From Pseudocercospora fijiensis CIRAD86 (Eukaryota > Ascomycota > Dothideomycetes > Mycosphaerellales > Mycosphaerellaceae), in contig NW_006921547.1 of assembly GCF_000340215.1 (NCBI RefSeq), positions 227,886 through 291,885 on the forward strand: a stretch of 64,000 bases of DNA. Reading direction: 5' to 3'. Shown here in pieces: positions 23,399-36,740 of this stretch. The notes under the pieces were generated by a model. That model had not been told where the DNA came from and did no database searches. It saw nothing but the letters and a program-made list of their open reading frames with translations. The position numbers were made by a program, and so were the translations under genes. Every line of letters starts with the position of its first letter. Within the stretch, counting starts at the first letter, position 1.

Positions 23399-23678
23399 TA
23401 TTAGCTAGTAACCGGCCCTATACACCTAGGCTAAGTTTTAAGCCTATATAAGAGGCCTCCTTCTATATTGTAGATAGAGCACTAACCTCGTATAGCACAT
23501 AGTTTATATTACACTTCTATAATGCCTATATTGTAGGGCTCTAGTTATTAGCCTAAGCAACCGTCTTGTTATCCTATTATGCTAAACATAGCTGCCTATA
23601 TTGCTATAGGTTATGTTACCCTCGGTAGCCTATACTATTACTGCTAGTAGTAGTAGTAGTATTAGTTTCCGTCCTTTA
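23399..23678 (+). repeat. 3' LTR of the 12.1-kb Gypsy-type element
   Basis: This is the 280-bp partner of 11542-11821, starting TATTAGCTAG and ending TCCTTTA, with a handful of C/T and A/G differences between the two. It is followed by CTAG (23679-23682), matching the left flank. Confidence 0.9.
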
Positions 23679-23744
23679 CTAGTCTATCCGATATATTAGG
23701 TAGAGGCCTATAGCTGCGATTTGCAATCTATAGGCAAATTAAGG

Positions 23745-23883
23745 TATAATACGCTATGCTACTACTAGGGCGACGAGGGCTTAAATCTAAATAAGAAGGC
23801 CCTACGATATAAGTAGGACGCCGAGGTAACTAAGGTAATAGTAAAGAATAAGTAGGACGAGCTAGGTAAGGACGCTACGTAAG
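23745..23883 (+). repeat. 139-bp exact duplicate of part of the ORF at 37.05-39.59 kb
   Basis: Identical by eye to 38480-38618. There it belongs to the ORF behind the plus-strand chromovirus; here it is isolated, with unrelated sequence on both sides apart from a shared AAGG just before it. The interval 23683-23744 holds nothing I can assign. Confidence 0.85.
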
Positions 23884-23899
23884 CTCCAAAATAGTATAG

Positions 23900-25358
23900 T
23901 TACTAGATAATAGCTAACGGTCGATATATACTACGCGCTATCTTAGTAAGCTTATATATAAATGTCTAGCGGATATACTACTCTAGTAGGATCGGCGAGG
24001 CTAGAAGATATATATTAAATAGTACTACTATAAAGTTAGCCCTTTTATAATATTATCTACCGCTACGGTACTTAGTAGAATACTAACTAGATAGTCGATA
24101 GAGTCGTATTTAACTAAAGTTAGAGGTAAAGCGATCTAGCTAGCCTTAGATTATAAGTTAATATACTAGCCGTTACTAGATCGGATAACTACGTAGAATA
24201 TAACAGATTGAGCTACTCGTAACCTTCGGTTATCGAAAGCGTAGAAGATATGTATATAGTATATAGGTAGAGTATAGGATACCCCTAAATTATTAATAGG
24301 TAACTTCGAAAGCGTACGTAACGATATCGATATACTTGTAGTAATCGACGTCGTTTTAGATTCTAACGATTAGGGCGGATTAATCGAGCGCTATAGTAAG
24401 AGTAGTCTACGAGCGCTATATTTCTCTTATATACTAATATAATCGAGAGGTCCTAAAGCGTCTACCGGGCAACAATTAAGTAAACAACTTAAAGCCGGCA
24501 ATAATACGATAGATAAGTTAGCGGAGGCAGAGGCCCTACCTAAGAAAAACGATATTAGACTACCTATACTATAGAGTAGTTTCTAAGCGATAGATTAGGA
24601 GCCGACGGAGTCTACTAATCCGTTTGCTTTAGTACGGGGAAGTAACGGCACAAGTACTACCGAGATAATAGAATATAATAGAACCGAAGATAATAGATAC
24701 AAAAGATATAGATATACTACGGTAATAAGAATAGGGAAAGGATTACGCGCTAATTACTCTACGAATAGTAGGTATTCTAACTAGTCTTATATAATAGATA
24801 AGACTTTATTCGCGGTAGTAAGTAATCGCGTTAGGGATATATTAGGGCTAGAAGAGGGGGAGTAGATATAGTAGGTAGATATAGAGGCGGACGGCGGCAA
24901 AGTCGAAGAGATAGCATTTAACGAGGAGATATAGGATCGAAGGATTAGGAGATATATAGTAAAAGAGAAAAAGAAGTCGAAAGGAAATAAACGAAAGAAG
25001 GTAGAGGTATATCGCTTTAATATAGCCGTAGAGGACGAATAGAATATATTCTTATTAACTGTAATAAATAGATACCCTATATAATATAACGAAATCTATT
25101 AATACTATATAAGTCGGTCGCTAAGTTAGTACTAACTTAGTATACGTAGTAGACGTATACAAATGCCGGTAGTTACTCGAGTATATATATAATCGTTAGA
25201 TATTAGTAGAAGCAATAATCGTATAATATATAGATCCGATAGAAAATGTAATTTAAAGGGTAGTACTAGTACCTACGACGACTCGGGCCTAACTCGATAT
25301 ACGAGTCGGACGGTAAAGAATGAAATTCTAATTACGATTAGATTTGCTAGAATTTCTA
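23900..25358 (+). pseudogene. Unrecognised, basic-region-containing gene remnant
   Basis: Plus-strand frames stay coding-like, best from about 24.55 to 25.30 kb. There a stretch of Glu/Asp is followed by a strongly basic run (YIVKEKKKSKGNKRKKVEVY near 24.95 kb) that could be a nuclear localisation or nucleic-acid-binding patch. Upstream, at least one frame change is needed near 24.4 kb. Stops are nearly all TAG. I do not recognise it. It could be part of the ORF interrupted by the 12.1-kb element or of a separate degraded element. Confidence 0.35.
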
Positions 25359-25451
25359 GATCGCGACGATCCTATTAGATAAGATCTTTAACGTACGATC
25401 CTAAGGATCCTAAGGATCTAAAGCGATCCTATCGATAGGATTGTCGCGATC
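25359..25451. repeat. Inverted repeat with an inner perfect palindrome
   Basis: GATCGCGACGATCCTAT (25359-25375) pairs with ATAGGATTGTCGCGATC (25435-25451), with one mismatch of RIP type. Inside lie repeats of GATCCTAAG and the perfect palindrome ATCCTATCGATAGGAT (25426-25441). It ends 21 bp before the Gypsy fragment begins. Confidence 0.65.
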
Positions 25452-25472
25452 GGTAAAAAAGTTTCTATAACG

Positions 25473-28400
25473 TATACTAGGCGATATACTACTAGTCTAC
25501 TAGGTTTTAGACCCTAACTACCCTAAAGCCCCTTTAGTTAATGTCTACGCTATATAGAAGATCTATTCTAACTTAGATAGCAAGTACTAGATATATAGCG
25601 GTTTTAAATATATCTAATCGTCTTACCCTATCTAGAAAGAGCTTCTTAATAGGAAGCTTATTATATAAGTAAATAGTTAATTCTACTATATAGATACCGG
25701 CGATAAGATTGATTTCAAATAGGATTAGAGAGCCCTAAAACTTCCTTAACTAAGGACCCTTCTAGAGAAGAAGTATAGCGGCAAGATCGAGCTTAAGGAT
25801 ACTAGAAATAGTACCTTCGCCGCTATTACTAAACGAGAAACTTAGAAGGTTAGGGCTAAATAGGTTAAGGAGCGAAGTAGTAATAGTACTACCTAGCCCG
25901 TTAAAGTTAACTTTGTTTCTTAGGACTCGGACGCAGTTACTAATATTTACGCGATTACTAAGAATAGTAGAGATGTCTACGCTACTATAAGGTCCTAAAC
26001 CTAGTCCTAAAATAAGGGCAAGAGCCTATAGGACCCTACTCGCCCTAGTATAGTAGCCCCTACTAGGGTACTAAAGAATAAGGCGGCTAATAAGGCTAAA
26101 TAATAACGAGAGTTAACCGCTAAAACTAAGACTCTCTAGATAGCTATAGACCACGCTGCCCGATCTAGTACCGTACCTAGTACCGTACCTAGTACCGTAC
26201 CTAGTACTATACCTATAGAGAGCCTAGTCGTCCTAGAGACTCTAGAAGTCGATATAGAAGATATTGCTACTAATATTAGTAGTACCCTAGGTCTAGCTAA
26301 TCTACCGGCCTATAAGCGGAAGTTATCCGATCTAAAGAGCTTTCGCTTTAATAGGTATATAAACAAGTATAGTACTAGCCTAGCTAACTCTATAGATATA
26401 AAGGCAAACGCTCTCTTCTAGGCTTTATAGTTCCTAGACCTTAAGTCTAACGTGTCTATAGGAGAGCTACTAGTATACGGTTTGCCTACTAACCTATTCT
26501 AGAGCCGAATCCCTAATAACGCTACCTTTATAAAAGACCTCGCTACCCTCCGAAGAAAACAAAGGCGAGAAGACTATATCGACGTCTCTTCCCTATAGTT
26601 CCTTCCTAAATTTTTAGGTACCTAAGAGTTAGTAGAAGGCGAATCGGTAACCTACGAGAACTAGGAGACTATCGATAATACTAACGAAAAGGGGGTTAAG
26701 GAGATAGACTAAGAGGATAGCGACGATGCTAACCCTACTCTAGTTTTAGTTTCTATTAAGGCTGTCCGATTTACTAGCTAATAAATCGGTCGAGTAGGAC
26801 CTCCTCGACCTAAGGAACTTTACTCTATCCCTAATAATATAGACCTTTCCGTAGTTACTTGTTTCTTCGCCGTCGTCCCTACTATCTATATTTAAGTTAC
26901 TATCGGAAGCTATAGTTAATAGATACTAGTAATGCTTAATAATAGTTTAGAGTTACTTATTATAAGTAAGCGTAAGGCTAAACAACTTAGGCTACTAATA
27001 AATAGAGACATTTCCCTCGGTATATAGGGTATAAATAGGGAGTTTACGCTAGTAGGTACCTACTATAATATTATAGTAGACGCCTTCGGTATATGCTTTT
27101 CCTTTACCTTCTAGATTGCCGCCGACTTAAATATACTAATTATTCTAGGTCGACTATAGTCTCGTATAACCTAAGGTATCTAGCGTAACTATAACGATAG
27201 CTCCTAGGAGGGAACTATCGCTAACTAGAAGGGTAACTATATCGTATTTATTAGTTATATCGGAAACACTAGCTATAAGTCCTACGAGGATATCCTTACT
27301 ACTTCTAAACGGTCTTCGGGAAACGCTACGGCGCGGTTATAAAACGGGCAATCTGCGCTATAAGTTAGTATAGCTTAAATAGGTTATATCTAGAGGTACG
27401 CCGCTCCGTACGTTAAGGCAAGTTTCGAGGTTCTATACTAAGGAGACGAATACTCGAAGCGGTAGCAAGTATAATATAACTAGCGAGTATAATATAACGA
27501 CTACCTACTATACGAGTTAAGGTAATAATACTATCTTATATATCGTCGCTATAAGTATTATTACTAGACGCGGGTCTACCCGAACTAACTAATTAGAGCG
27601 CGAGTCTAATACTACCCCGAGGGTGTTATTACGAATCTAACGTTTTCGCCGGCGTTATAAATTAGGACTACTAGCTATATACCTATCGACTTAAGAAGAC
27701 TTCTAAAGAAGTTTACGCGCTGTTTTATTACGCTAATCTCTAGGCCTAGCGATAAAGAGAGAGAGCTCGGGTTCTATAATCGATTAGTATATATACCCTA
27801 TATAAGAGGGTAGCTAATAAGATTAAGCCTATAAAGGGTAGCGTATATATTGCTAATAGGTCTAATCCTAGCGGGAATCCTAACTAGCGACAAAAGTGTC
27901 TTAATTGGGAAGTAACATTGCTACCTAGGGATAGTCTATACGACTAGAGATATATTACTAAAAAGTTCTCTACTATTCCTAGAGGTTTAAGGCTAATACC
28001 GGAAAGGCTTACGAAGATTAAACCTAGTATAGAGCTTTCGGAACTTAAACTTAACCTACTATACGAGCTTCTATATAACCGCGAAGCCGTATTAGTATAT
28101 AACTTCACTTACCTAGGTAGAATTAACCCGGAGGTTGCCCCTCCGTAGAGGATCCGAACGATCGAATATAAGCCTTAGGCCTATCTAGGTTTTAAGCTAA
28201 ACCTAAGCCTACGAGGTATAGTTAAGGATATAATATAGTAGCGCGTAAAGGCCGGTATATTAGAGCCTTCCTATACCTCGTATCGCAATCTATACTTCCT
28301 AGTTTAAAAGAAGATAGCTCCTAGGGAACTAAAGAAGTATCGCCTAATTAACGCTATATAAAAATTTAACGTAGTTATAATTAGAGATACTAACCTTCCT

Positions 28401-28645
28401 CCGGAGACTAATAGGTTCTTAGAAGCCTTTACTAACTATATTGTAGCCTTACTAGTTAATGTTTTCTTAGGCTACGACTAGATCCCTCTCTACCCTAATA
28501 GCCGCGACCTTACTAGTTTCGAAACACCTCTTAGGCTCTATAGACAAACTACCCTTCCCTAAGGGGCGACTAACTTAGTAGCTTAGTTCGTTCGTATTAT
28601 AAACTAAGTCCTCGCGGACTATATCTCCTATATAGTAATACCTTT
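25473..28645 (+). pseudogene. Gypsy gag-pol fragment, copy 2
   Basis: Collinear with 13610-16741 of the 12.1-kb element and nearly identical except for RIP-type changes and small indels. It holds the end of gag, with the zinc-knuckle Cys residues further lost, then the protease site again reading LNNS near 26.94 kb, palindrome P2' and the start of RT. It stops after ATACCTTT, directly before what would be the FLDD catalytic box, where the LTR of the next element begins. No LTR of its own and no continuation after the intruder were found. It shows that the family was multi-copy, which is the condition for RIP. Confidence 0.9.
27607..27631. promoter_or_regulatory. Palindrome P2' in Gypsy copy 2
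   Basis: TAATACTACCCC followed by GAGGGTGTTATTA, at the same place in pol as P2 in copy 1. One core G has become A. Both P2 and P2' keep the outer arms. Confidence 0.7.
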
Positions 28646-28752
28646 TGTTATAGTAGGTATAGAACGCCGGGCCTATATATACTTCCGTAGGACCGTAGAT
28701 ACCTTACTAATACTATACCTTTACTAACCTACTAATCGTCCCTCGCGTAACA
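28646..28752 (+). repeat. Probable 5' LTR of the plus-strand chromovirus, 107 bp
   Basis: A TGTTATAG start abuts the broken Gypsy copy 2, and a CGTAACA end is followed by ATTAGTAGC, which could be a mutated primer-binding site. The unit has canonical TG...CA ends and contains a TATATATA word. I found no second copy in the window, so the ends rest on the insertion junction and on the comparable 126-bp LTR of the other chromovirus. Confidence 0.55.
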
Positions 28753-29199
28753 ATTAGTAGCTTCGCTTTAGTTAGGTCTAGATCCGTTTAAATAGTACCC
28801 GAGTACTAGACGAACGGATACCTTAAAAAAACTAAAAAACCCTACCGCCGCCGCTTAACGCGACCGCGAGGTCCTATACTAGCGGTACCGACCTACCTAC
28901 CTAACTATAATAACTACCTACGCTCGATACCGATACGATTACGATAGTCCTCTAAATTCCGTATATTATCTTCTATATATATATAGCTATATACTAACGG
29001 CGCCCTATAGCCCTCTAACTACTAGATACGGCGGCCCGCCTTCTTTATTTAGGTTTGTTTATACGATACTAATACCTACCGAAGCGGGCACTAGTTAAGG
29101 CAAGAGCTTGTAAGTACCCTAATAGTTACCTAACTTTCGCCTAGTTCCCTAACTCTATACTTATCCTATATCTATAAGATTACAAAGTATACGCTTATT
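28753..29199 (+). promoter_or_regulatory. Leader of the plus-strand chromovirus
   Basis: About 450 bases between the putative LTR and the first coding-like gag residues. Stop codons fall in every frame and no repeat is visible; only the presumed primer-binding site at its left end is notable. Confidence 0.35.
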
Positions 29200-31960
29200 T
29201 TACAAATACGCTAGCTTCCGTATGCCCCGATTTAAACGCCTACTCGTTAAATATCGCTTTTTGCTTTAAAGAGTTCTTAGCTAACGCCGGTTACGCTAAA
29301 TTAGTATACTAGAAGTAGAGGGACCCGTTAGCGGCAGTCGTTACGACAATTACTACTTATTATTAGCCCTCGGAAGAATATATACTACGAAAACTCTCGG
29401 ACGCTAGAGATAGTACTACTCTCGGCTTCCCCTAGGATTAGGTAGTTAACTGCTCTTTAGTTATAGTAGTAGCGAAGACGCTAATTATACTCTATAACGA
29501 ACTTGCCGTTTTAGATATAATAGAACCTAACGACTTAGCGGCTCCTACTCTAGAGCTAGCACCGCCCTTACTAGATATAGTAGTACCTATAAGTGTAAGT
29601 CCGGATACTAGTCTATAACTACGCCGCCGCCGGACGATTTTAGTAGCTAGTATATAACGAGTTATATACGTACGCTATAGGTCCTTACTAATTGTATTTC
29701 CCCTAGGCCTACGAGAACTTAGTGCCTTAGAGGTATTAGTCCCGAGTAGTCCTACTTTACCGGTCTCTATCGAGCCTAAATAGAAGGACGTAGAGAGCCC
29801 TAAGCCCGAATAGTAAGAGCTTCCGGCTCTAAGTAGTCTAGAGTCTGCTCTATTAGGTCCTAAGCTCTAGTATCGAGGTCCTAAGACATAGTAGTAAGGA
29901 CCCTAATAATAAGAGCCGTTACTTCCGCTCCTACCGGCCGAGTACGCCGCCGATATATCGCAAGATATAGACCTAGATACCTAGTATATAGAGTCGGTAT
30001 ATATATAGCCTAGCGCAGAGCGTAATCCGCCCTCTCGCTAGTAGCGCTATAATAGATTAGTCGACGCTTTCCTAGATACGGAGGCTAGGCGTCTAGTCGC
30101 GGACCGCTAGCGTATACGTAATACTAGCGCGGGACTATCCTCCTAAAACTAGCGAAACGGTAAGTAGCTAGCTTACGGTAATCCCTAGCTCTAATGTCTA
30201 TAAGAGGGCGCGCTACGCGAAGTCCCGGTACGCGAGAACTAGAACGCCGCTAGCGCTAACGCGGCTACTAAAGACGCCGACGGCGAAATTTTAAACGCCG
30301 CTAACCTAGCCGTCCTACGTAATAAGATATACTAGCTATTTAGACAACTCTTAAATTAGTAGGTTATCTAAACCTAATAACTTAGAGATAAGATATAGGA
30401 CGAGATCGACTAGTTACGCTAAAGTATCCCTTCGAGCTTAGTATAAGATAGGCTAGATACTAGACGAGCTAAACGCCTCGCGCGGGTAGGTTTATATAAA
30501 TAGGTTTCTCGTAAACAAGTTCTATTAGCCCTACTATCTAACCTAGTCGAAGCCTAGCCTTATTAGTTACGTTATAACGTATAACGCAACGCCGAGGCTA
30601 GGTAACGCCGCTATAGCTAAGGCGGTGCTACTAGCGGAGGGCCTCTAAGCCCGAGCCTAGGTAATTGTAGTACCTAGGGCGGGAACTTTAGCCCTTAAAG
30701 TTACAACTTTAACCTATACTATATCGACAACTTTTAGTTTAGCCGCTTACCCTATCGTAGCCCGTAGCGTTCTTAGCGTTTAGAGAGGTTCGACCTAATA
30801 GATGTCGGCTACTTCTACCCTAACGCTCTATACGCGGACTTAGATAGCTAGGATATCTATACGTATAGTAATAAGGTTACCTTTACCTTAGTATACCTAT
30901 TTCTAGACGCGGCTTACGATTACGCGATAGTTAATTACGCCCGTATAGTACATACCTAGCTTCTAAGTGCCTCCGTAGGGCTATATAGTAATAGTTTATT
31001 TACGAGCTTATAAGTAATAATCGTAATACGATTCGCGGAAGAGAGGGTATCGAGCGCTAGTATAAAGCCCTAAGGGACAAGTTTAGTAGATCTATTATCG
31101 AGGCTTAGGATAAGCTATATACCGAATCGTATATAGTATAGAACGTACGTAACCGTAGAGTATCCTAGTAGTTTATTATAAACTATATTCGCTACGTACG
31201 TAAGGCAGGCCTTAAGACAAACCTAAATAGGCCTTACGCTCTCCTCTATTAGGCGTAGCTACGATTCGAACCGCGCCTATAGGACAAGCTCGATAAGCCT
31301 TTACTAAGCGATACGATTTACACTTTTATACGAGCCGTAGAAGACAAGTATAAAGTATAGTACTATAGGTATATATAGTCCGATAGCTACGGTATAGTAC
31401 GAGGCTATAATAGGTATAATAGTAAGTTACAATACCGAAACGCTCGCAATAGCGACCGGTACGCCGATTCTATAGGCGTATATTGCGATACTTTAGGTCG
31501 CAGTTACGCTAGTAGGTTCGACGATTGGTACGCCGTAGCGGTATACGGATATCGCGACAATTTAGATCGTAGTTACGCCGGCGGCTATAGCAATAAGCGC
31601 TCTAGAAATAGTAGCTATACTAATTAAAACTAGTATTAATATCGAGACTAAGGAAACGATAGGTAAGCCCTAGCTAGAGAGGGACGCCTAAAAGAGTACG
31701 CTTCTAACCGTAATAGGGAGCTACGTAACAATAATTAAGGCTACGAAGTACGCGGCGGCAATCGAAATACTAATCGTAAACAATAATAAGATAGGGGTAC
31801 GTAAAGCGACGTACGTAATACCTAGGGTTAGTAAGAACGCGGCCGCTAAGGCAATAACGCCCCGCGTAACTATTACGCTAATAAGTAGGTACCGGAGCCT
31901 TAGGTCGAAGATCCTATCTCTATACTATACCCGAGTTTATACTTATACCTACGATTAAGC
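29200..31960 (+). pseudogene. gag: Chromovirus gag (plus-strand element)
   Basis: Coding-like sequence starts near 29.2 kb (DLNAYSLNIAFCFKEFLANA) and continues with a Pro/Ser/Glu-rich N-terminal part. A helical capsid-like region lies around 31.05-31.4 kb (YKALRDKFSRSIIEAQDKLY). It is followed by a long Arg/Gly/Asn/Tyr/Asp-rich tail (31.4-31.9 kb, RDQGNDRQALAREGRLKEYA), typical of an RNA-binding gag C-terminus. I see no clear zinc knuckle. More than one frame is needed over the region, so indels are likely. Stops are mainly TAG. Confidence 0.6.
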
Positions 31961-34900
31961 TTACGCTACTCGGCGAGGCTAGTAAGCCCGTACTCTATAC
32001 TAGTATATTTTAACGACTAGGTAGACATCTACTATAGATTAGACGACGTAGATAATAACGCCTCTTTATAGGACTCCGTATTAGTATACTAAAGCGAAGT
32101 TCTACTACTATCGCCCTTTTCTCTATATATCGGTAAGTACCTTCCCCCGGCTATAGAACCCTTCGCTAGGACTCGGCCTTTAAAGTTCTTATACTCGAAT
32201 TATAGCGCGAAGTTCGATAGTAACAATCTCTTATAGGACTATAGGCGTACTAAGTACGCTACGGAGCTAACGCCTAAGAAGGATAGTATAGAGGAGGACG
32301 CTAGGCTTATTAAGTCCGCTATATTACTAAAGGTTAAAAGAGGATACGCGTTTCGAGGCTATTATTATATACGTATAGTCGTGCGCCTATAGAAGGATAG
32401 TACGGAATACGTAGTTTACCTAGATATAGGCGCTACTATATTACTTATTAATAAGGCCTTCCTACGCTAGACGCGCCTAGATATCGAGCGTAAGCGTCTA
32501 GTAGCTCTACTAAAGGTTAAAGGCGTAGGATTAACGGATATCTATAAGTACGTAGATCTCGATTTTTAGGTACCGGGAATCGTTAAGAGCTCTAAGGTTA
32601 TCGCCTATATACGCTATAAGGTATACGTCGTTAAGGAACTTAGCGCTAAGTTCCTTATAGCGATAGATATTATCGGCCTAGAGGGCATTAAGATTAATAT
32701 ACTATACTATACTATAACGATTAATTCCTATAAAAAAGCGAAGATTCCCCTACTAGTAGGCTATAAAGATTAAGTTAAGTTCCGTATAGTTATATACTCC
32801 GGCGATAAGAACGTCGTTCTAGTACCGTAGATAGTAACTTTAGTGCCTATCTAGTTTAGAATAGACTTTCCTATAGATCGAGAGTCGAGACGTAGCCTTC
32901 TACCCGTAAAACTAGGAGCTTAAGAATAAGGCCCTAACTATCTACGCCGCCGTTATAGACGCTATAGTAAATTTCGTATAGGTCCGTAACGATACGGATT
33001 AACTATAGACTCTACTACGATATACGAAGATAGAGTACGTACGCGAGTACGACTACTATAGCTACTACTATATCGTACCCGAAGATTACGCTATAGCTAG
33101 CCTCCCGCTACCGGACCTACCGAACTCTATAAAGGAAACGTAGCTTTTTAATAGCGTAATAGCCTACGGTACCGAGGAGTAGGTATAACTTATCGAGGCC
33201 GTAGTAAAAAAGTACGAAGAGCTATAGAAAGATAAGGGCACTACTATAGACATTCCTAAGTCCGACTATCTAGAAGTTACGCTAAAACTAGGCTACGAGA
33301 ACGACAAAGTCCCTATAGTAGCGTACCTACTCTACGCCCCTAATAAAGAAGTCGTAAATAAGACATTCGACCCTCTATATATATAAGGAAAGATATCCTT
33401 TACGACTAAGCCTACTTAATTTAGGTTCCTAGTCTTCGTAGTCTAGAAAACGACGATAGTAGATAGTAAACTAGTCCGTAAGGGACGCGCGGTCGTAGAT
33501 ATTAGGGGCCTAAATAAGATTACGGTTAAGGATTCTTACCCGCTACCTAGATAGGAGGACATTATTAAGGTACTACGTAGCTCTACCTATATTATAATAG
33601 TAGACGCCGTAGCATTTTTCTACTAATAGGCCGTAGCCGAGAAGGACTATAGCAAATTCGCGATTAATAGCTACCGCGGCTAAGAACAGATATACGTAGC
33701 TATTATAGGGTTCTTAAATAGCGTATAATATATCTAGCGCTAGCTCGATAAGATCCTTAAGCGATATAAATCCTACTACCGTACTTATATCGACGATATT
33801 ATTATTTATTCCCGTACCTTCGAGGAGTAACTATAGTATCTAAACGCCGTTTTTAAGTACCTAGCAGATAGGAACATTAGTATCGCACCGTATAAGTCGT
33901 TCTTCGTATATCTATCTACGAAGCTTTTAGGCTAACGAGTATTAGGACTAGGATATACTACTTATAAAGAAAAGGTCTAGGCTATTCTAGACTTAAAACT
34001 CCCTACTATACTAAAGGATATTAAATTTTACTTAGGACTTACTAGATAGTAACGCTAGTATATTCTATTTTACTCTACGATTACGATACTATTCGAGAAC
34101 CGTAAGAAAGAGCTCTTACGCTTTAGCCTAGCTAATAAGGGTAATAAGCGAAAGCGCTACGCAGCTAGGACTCTAGCCTTCGACGTAGATAAGGCCCTAG
34201 AAACTGAGTATAAGGCCTTTAATATCCTAAGGCAGATATACCGCGATATTAAGTTCTCCTATTACGTAGACCCTAATCGCCCTATATATATCGACCTAGA
34301 TACCTACGTAGGAGGATTCGCGGTAGTAGTATACTACGTTAAGGGAGACCTAGAGCCGACTATCGAGAATAGTAAGGCCGTACGCTTCCTAGTAGATTAG
34401 GTATAGGTTATTATATACCTTAGTAAAGCCCTTACGGATATAGAGAAGCGGTACCTAGCTACCGAGCTCGAGGTTAGCGGACTAGTCTATACGGTACGTA
34501 AGGTACGGATAATCCTATAGGCTATACGTAAGCCGGTATATATATTTTCCGACTATATAGCGGCCCTAGGCATTACTACGGTAGCGAGCCTAGTAACGAC
34601 TACGTCTACGGACAAGCTTAACCTCCGTCTAGCACGAGTAGGTTAGTACCTCTCTTAGTGCCCTAAGCTTAAGGTGTACTACCGCCTAGGACGCCTTTAT
34701 AGAATACCGGACGCCTTAAGTAGGCTTGTAGCGGATCTTAACTAAGCAGTAGATTAAGTATACGATATGCTAGATCCCCTAGTATACGACGATCCTATCC
34801 CTACGAATAATATAATCGACGCGTACTATATATACTCGAGCGAGAGCGAGGGCGCGATTTGTTTTTATACTACGATAGTCGATAAGTACTCTAGTAGAAC

Positions 34901-36740
34901 GTATACATCCGACGAGCCTACAGTTTTCTACTCTATACTCGTAGAACTCGCTACCGAATTTAAGGACGACTTAAAGGCAGGATATACTAAGGACCCCTAT
35001 TAGTCTATAATCCTAGCTTAGCTAAACGCTATAGAAGAACGCCGCCTATAAGCCGCCGCTAAGAGGACCCTAGACGCTAACTATAACCCTAATTATAAGA
35101 AAGCGGACATTATAGGCGAGGCTAAGTTAAGCCTATTAGGACTTTGTTTTTTCTTACGCGACGACCTTATCTATTTTAAGGACGATACTAACGGTAGAGA
35201 GAGGCTATAAATCCCCTACTCCCTATATAAGGAAGTCTTCTAAATAGCCTATAATTACTATTACTACGTAGGTTATTACCGTACTTACGCTCGCCTATAC
35301 GCTAGTTTCTATATACGCTAGCTCGGGCGCGAGGTCTCTAAGTATATCGCTTATTACTCCGAGTATATCCTAAACTAGACGCTACGCTATCCTCTATACG
35401 GTAAATTATAGCCGATTAAATACTAGCCTATTCTATAGTACGCTATTACTACGGACTAGGTTTACGGCCTACTACCTAATAAAGATAGCTACGATAGTTT
35501 CCTTATAGAGACGTATAAGTACTCTAAGCGCATTATACTACGCAAATGCAAATTAACGTAGATAGCGTAGTAGTACGGTAGCGACTAGATCTAAGGCTAT
35601 ATCGGAATAGAACGCAACCTTCCGGCTATTATAATTAGCGACTGTAACTCTATTTAGCTTAGCGAATTTATAAAGGCAGCCTTTATAAAGTTAGGTACGA
35701 GGTTCTTTGTAACGATAGCGTACTATCCCTAGTCGGACGGCTAGTCGGAGCGAACTAACTAGACCGTAGAAATCGTACTCCGATTCTTTATCTCTAATTA
35801 TCTAGACGCTAATTAGACGGACGCGCTTCCGTATATCTAGGCCGAGCTTAATAACGCTAGAAATGCCTCGACTAGAGAAGTACCGAATATTCTAATTTAA
35901 GGATTTAAGACTAACTTAGACGCGCTAAACCCCCTTACCGAGCTCCCTACTAAGGACTACTTAGATTAAGATAGGAGGTACGCGATTAGGCTATAGACTC
36001 TCTCGCGTAGGCGGTAGTAATAATAAAGGACCGATACGACCGTAAGTATCGCCCTATTTCCTTTAAGATAGGCTAGAAGGTACTACTTAAGCTATATAAG
36101 GGATATCGCCTACTAGGCAACCCTAATCGCAAGCTCTCTATATAGCGTACTAGACTATTTAAGGTAGTACGCCTAGTCGGTAGCCTCGCCTACGAGCTCG
36201 ATCTCCCCCTAGTAATACGTATCTACCCTATAATCTTAGTATCGCAATTAGAGCCTTACCCCGAGGGCCGTAATCCGTATAATAGAGAGATACCTAAGCC
36301 TAGCCTAGTAGATAAAGCACCTTTCGATAACGACTACCTATACCTAAAAGCACTCTATTACGAGATCGAGAAGCTCCTCGGACGTAGAGTCTCGAGAGGC
36401 AAAACGTAATATCTAGTTAAGTAGCGTAGCTACGGTTACGCGTATAACGTTTAGTATAATATCGATAACCTCCGCGACTTAGCGGAACTTGTCTAGGAGT
36501 ACGACCGCCTCTACCTATAACAAGCGTTACGATAGCAAGCGTTACGTTAGCAAGCGGCACGTTAGTAAGCGCTATAATAGTAGGCACCGATAGCGCCGTC
36601 CCTAAGCGCGCTATAGTTAATAGTAGGAGAACTATAAGCTCGGCCTTCTTAGAGGCCTAGCCTACGTAAGTCCTAACGAGCCGCTATATAGAAGATTAAC
36701 TAAGCAGGATTATACGTAATAATAGGCATCTCTACCGCGG
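31961..36740 (+). pseudogene. pol: Chromovirus pol with C-terminal chromodomain (plus strand)
   Basis: Domains in order. Protease at 32423-32434 reads DIGA where the family has D-T-G-A, a Thr to Ile change fitting ACA to ATA. The frame shifts once near 32.92 kb. RT spans about 33.36-33.96 kb (RAVVDIRGLNKITVKDSYPL) with an intact YIDD at 33786-33797. RNase H spans about 34.2-34.72 kb, ending IPDALSRL. Integrase covers 35.1-35.95 kb, with ISDCNS near 35.63 kb and SDGxSERTNxTVE near 35.74 kb, so the core Asp and Glu are still present. A chromodomain lies at about 36.35-36.5 kb (YEIEKLLGRRVSRGKT, aromatic cage and YNIDNL). In this clade the chromodomain guides integration to heterochromatin. Gln-rich repeats (QQALR) follow. 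Stops are mainly TAG and the element cannot be active. Confidence 0.9.
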
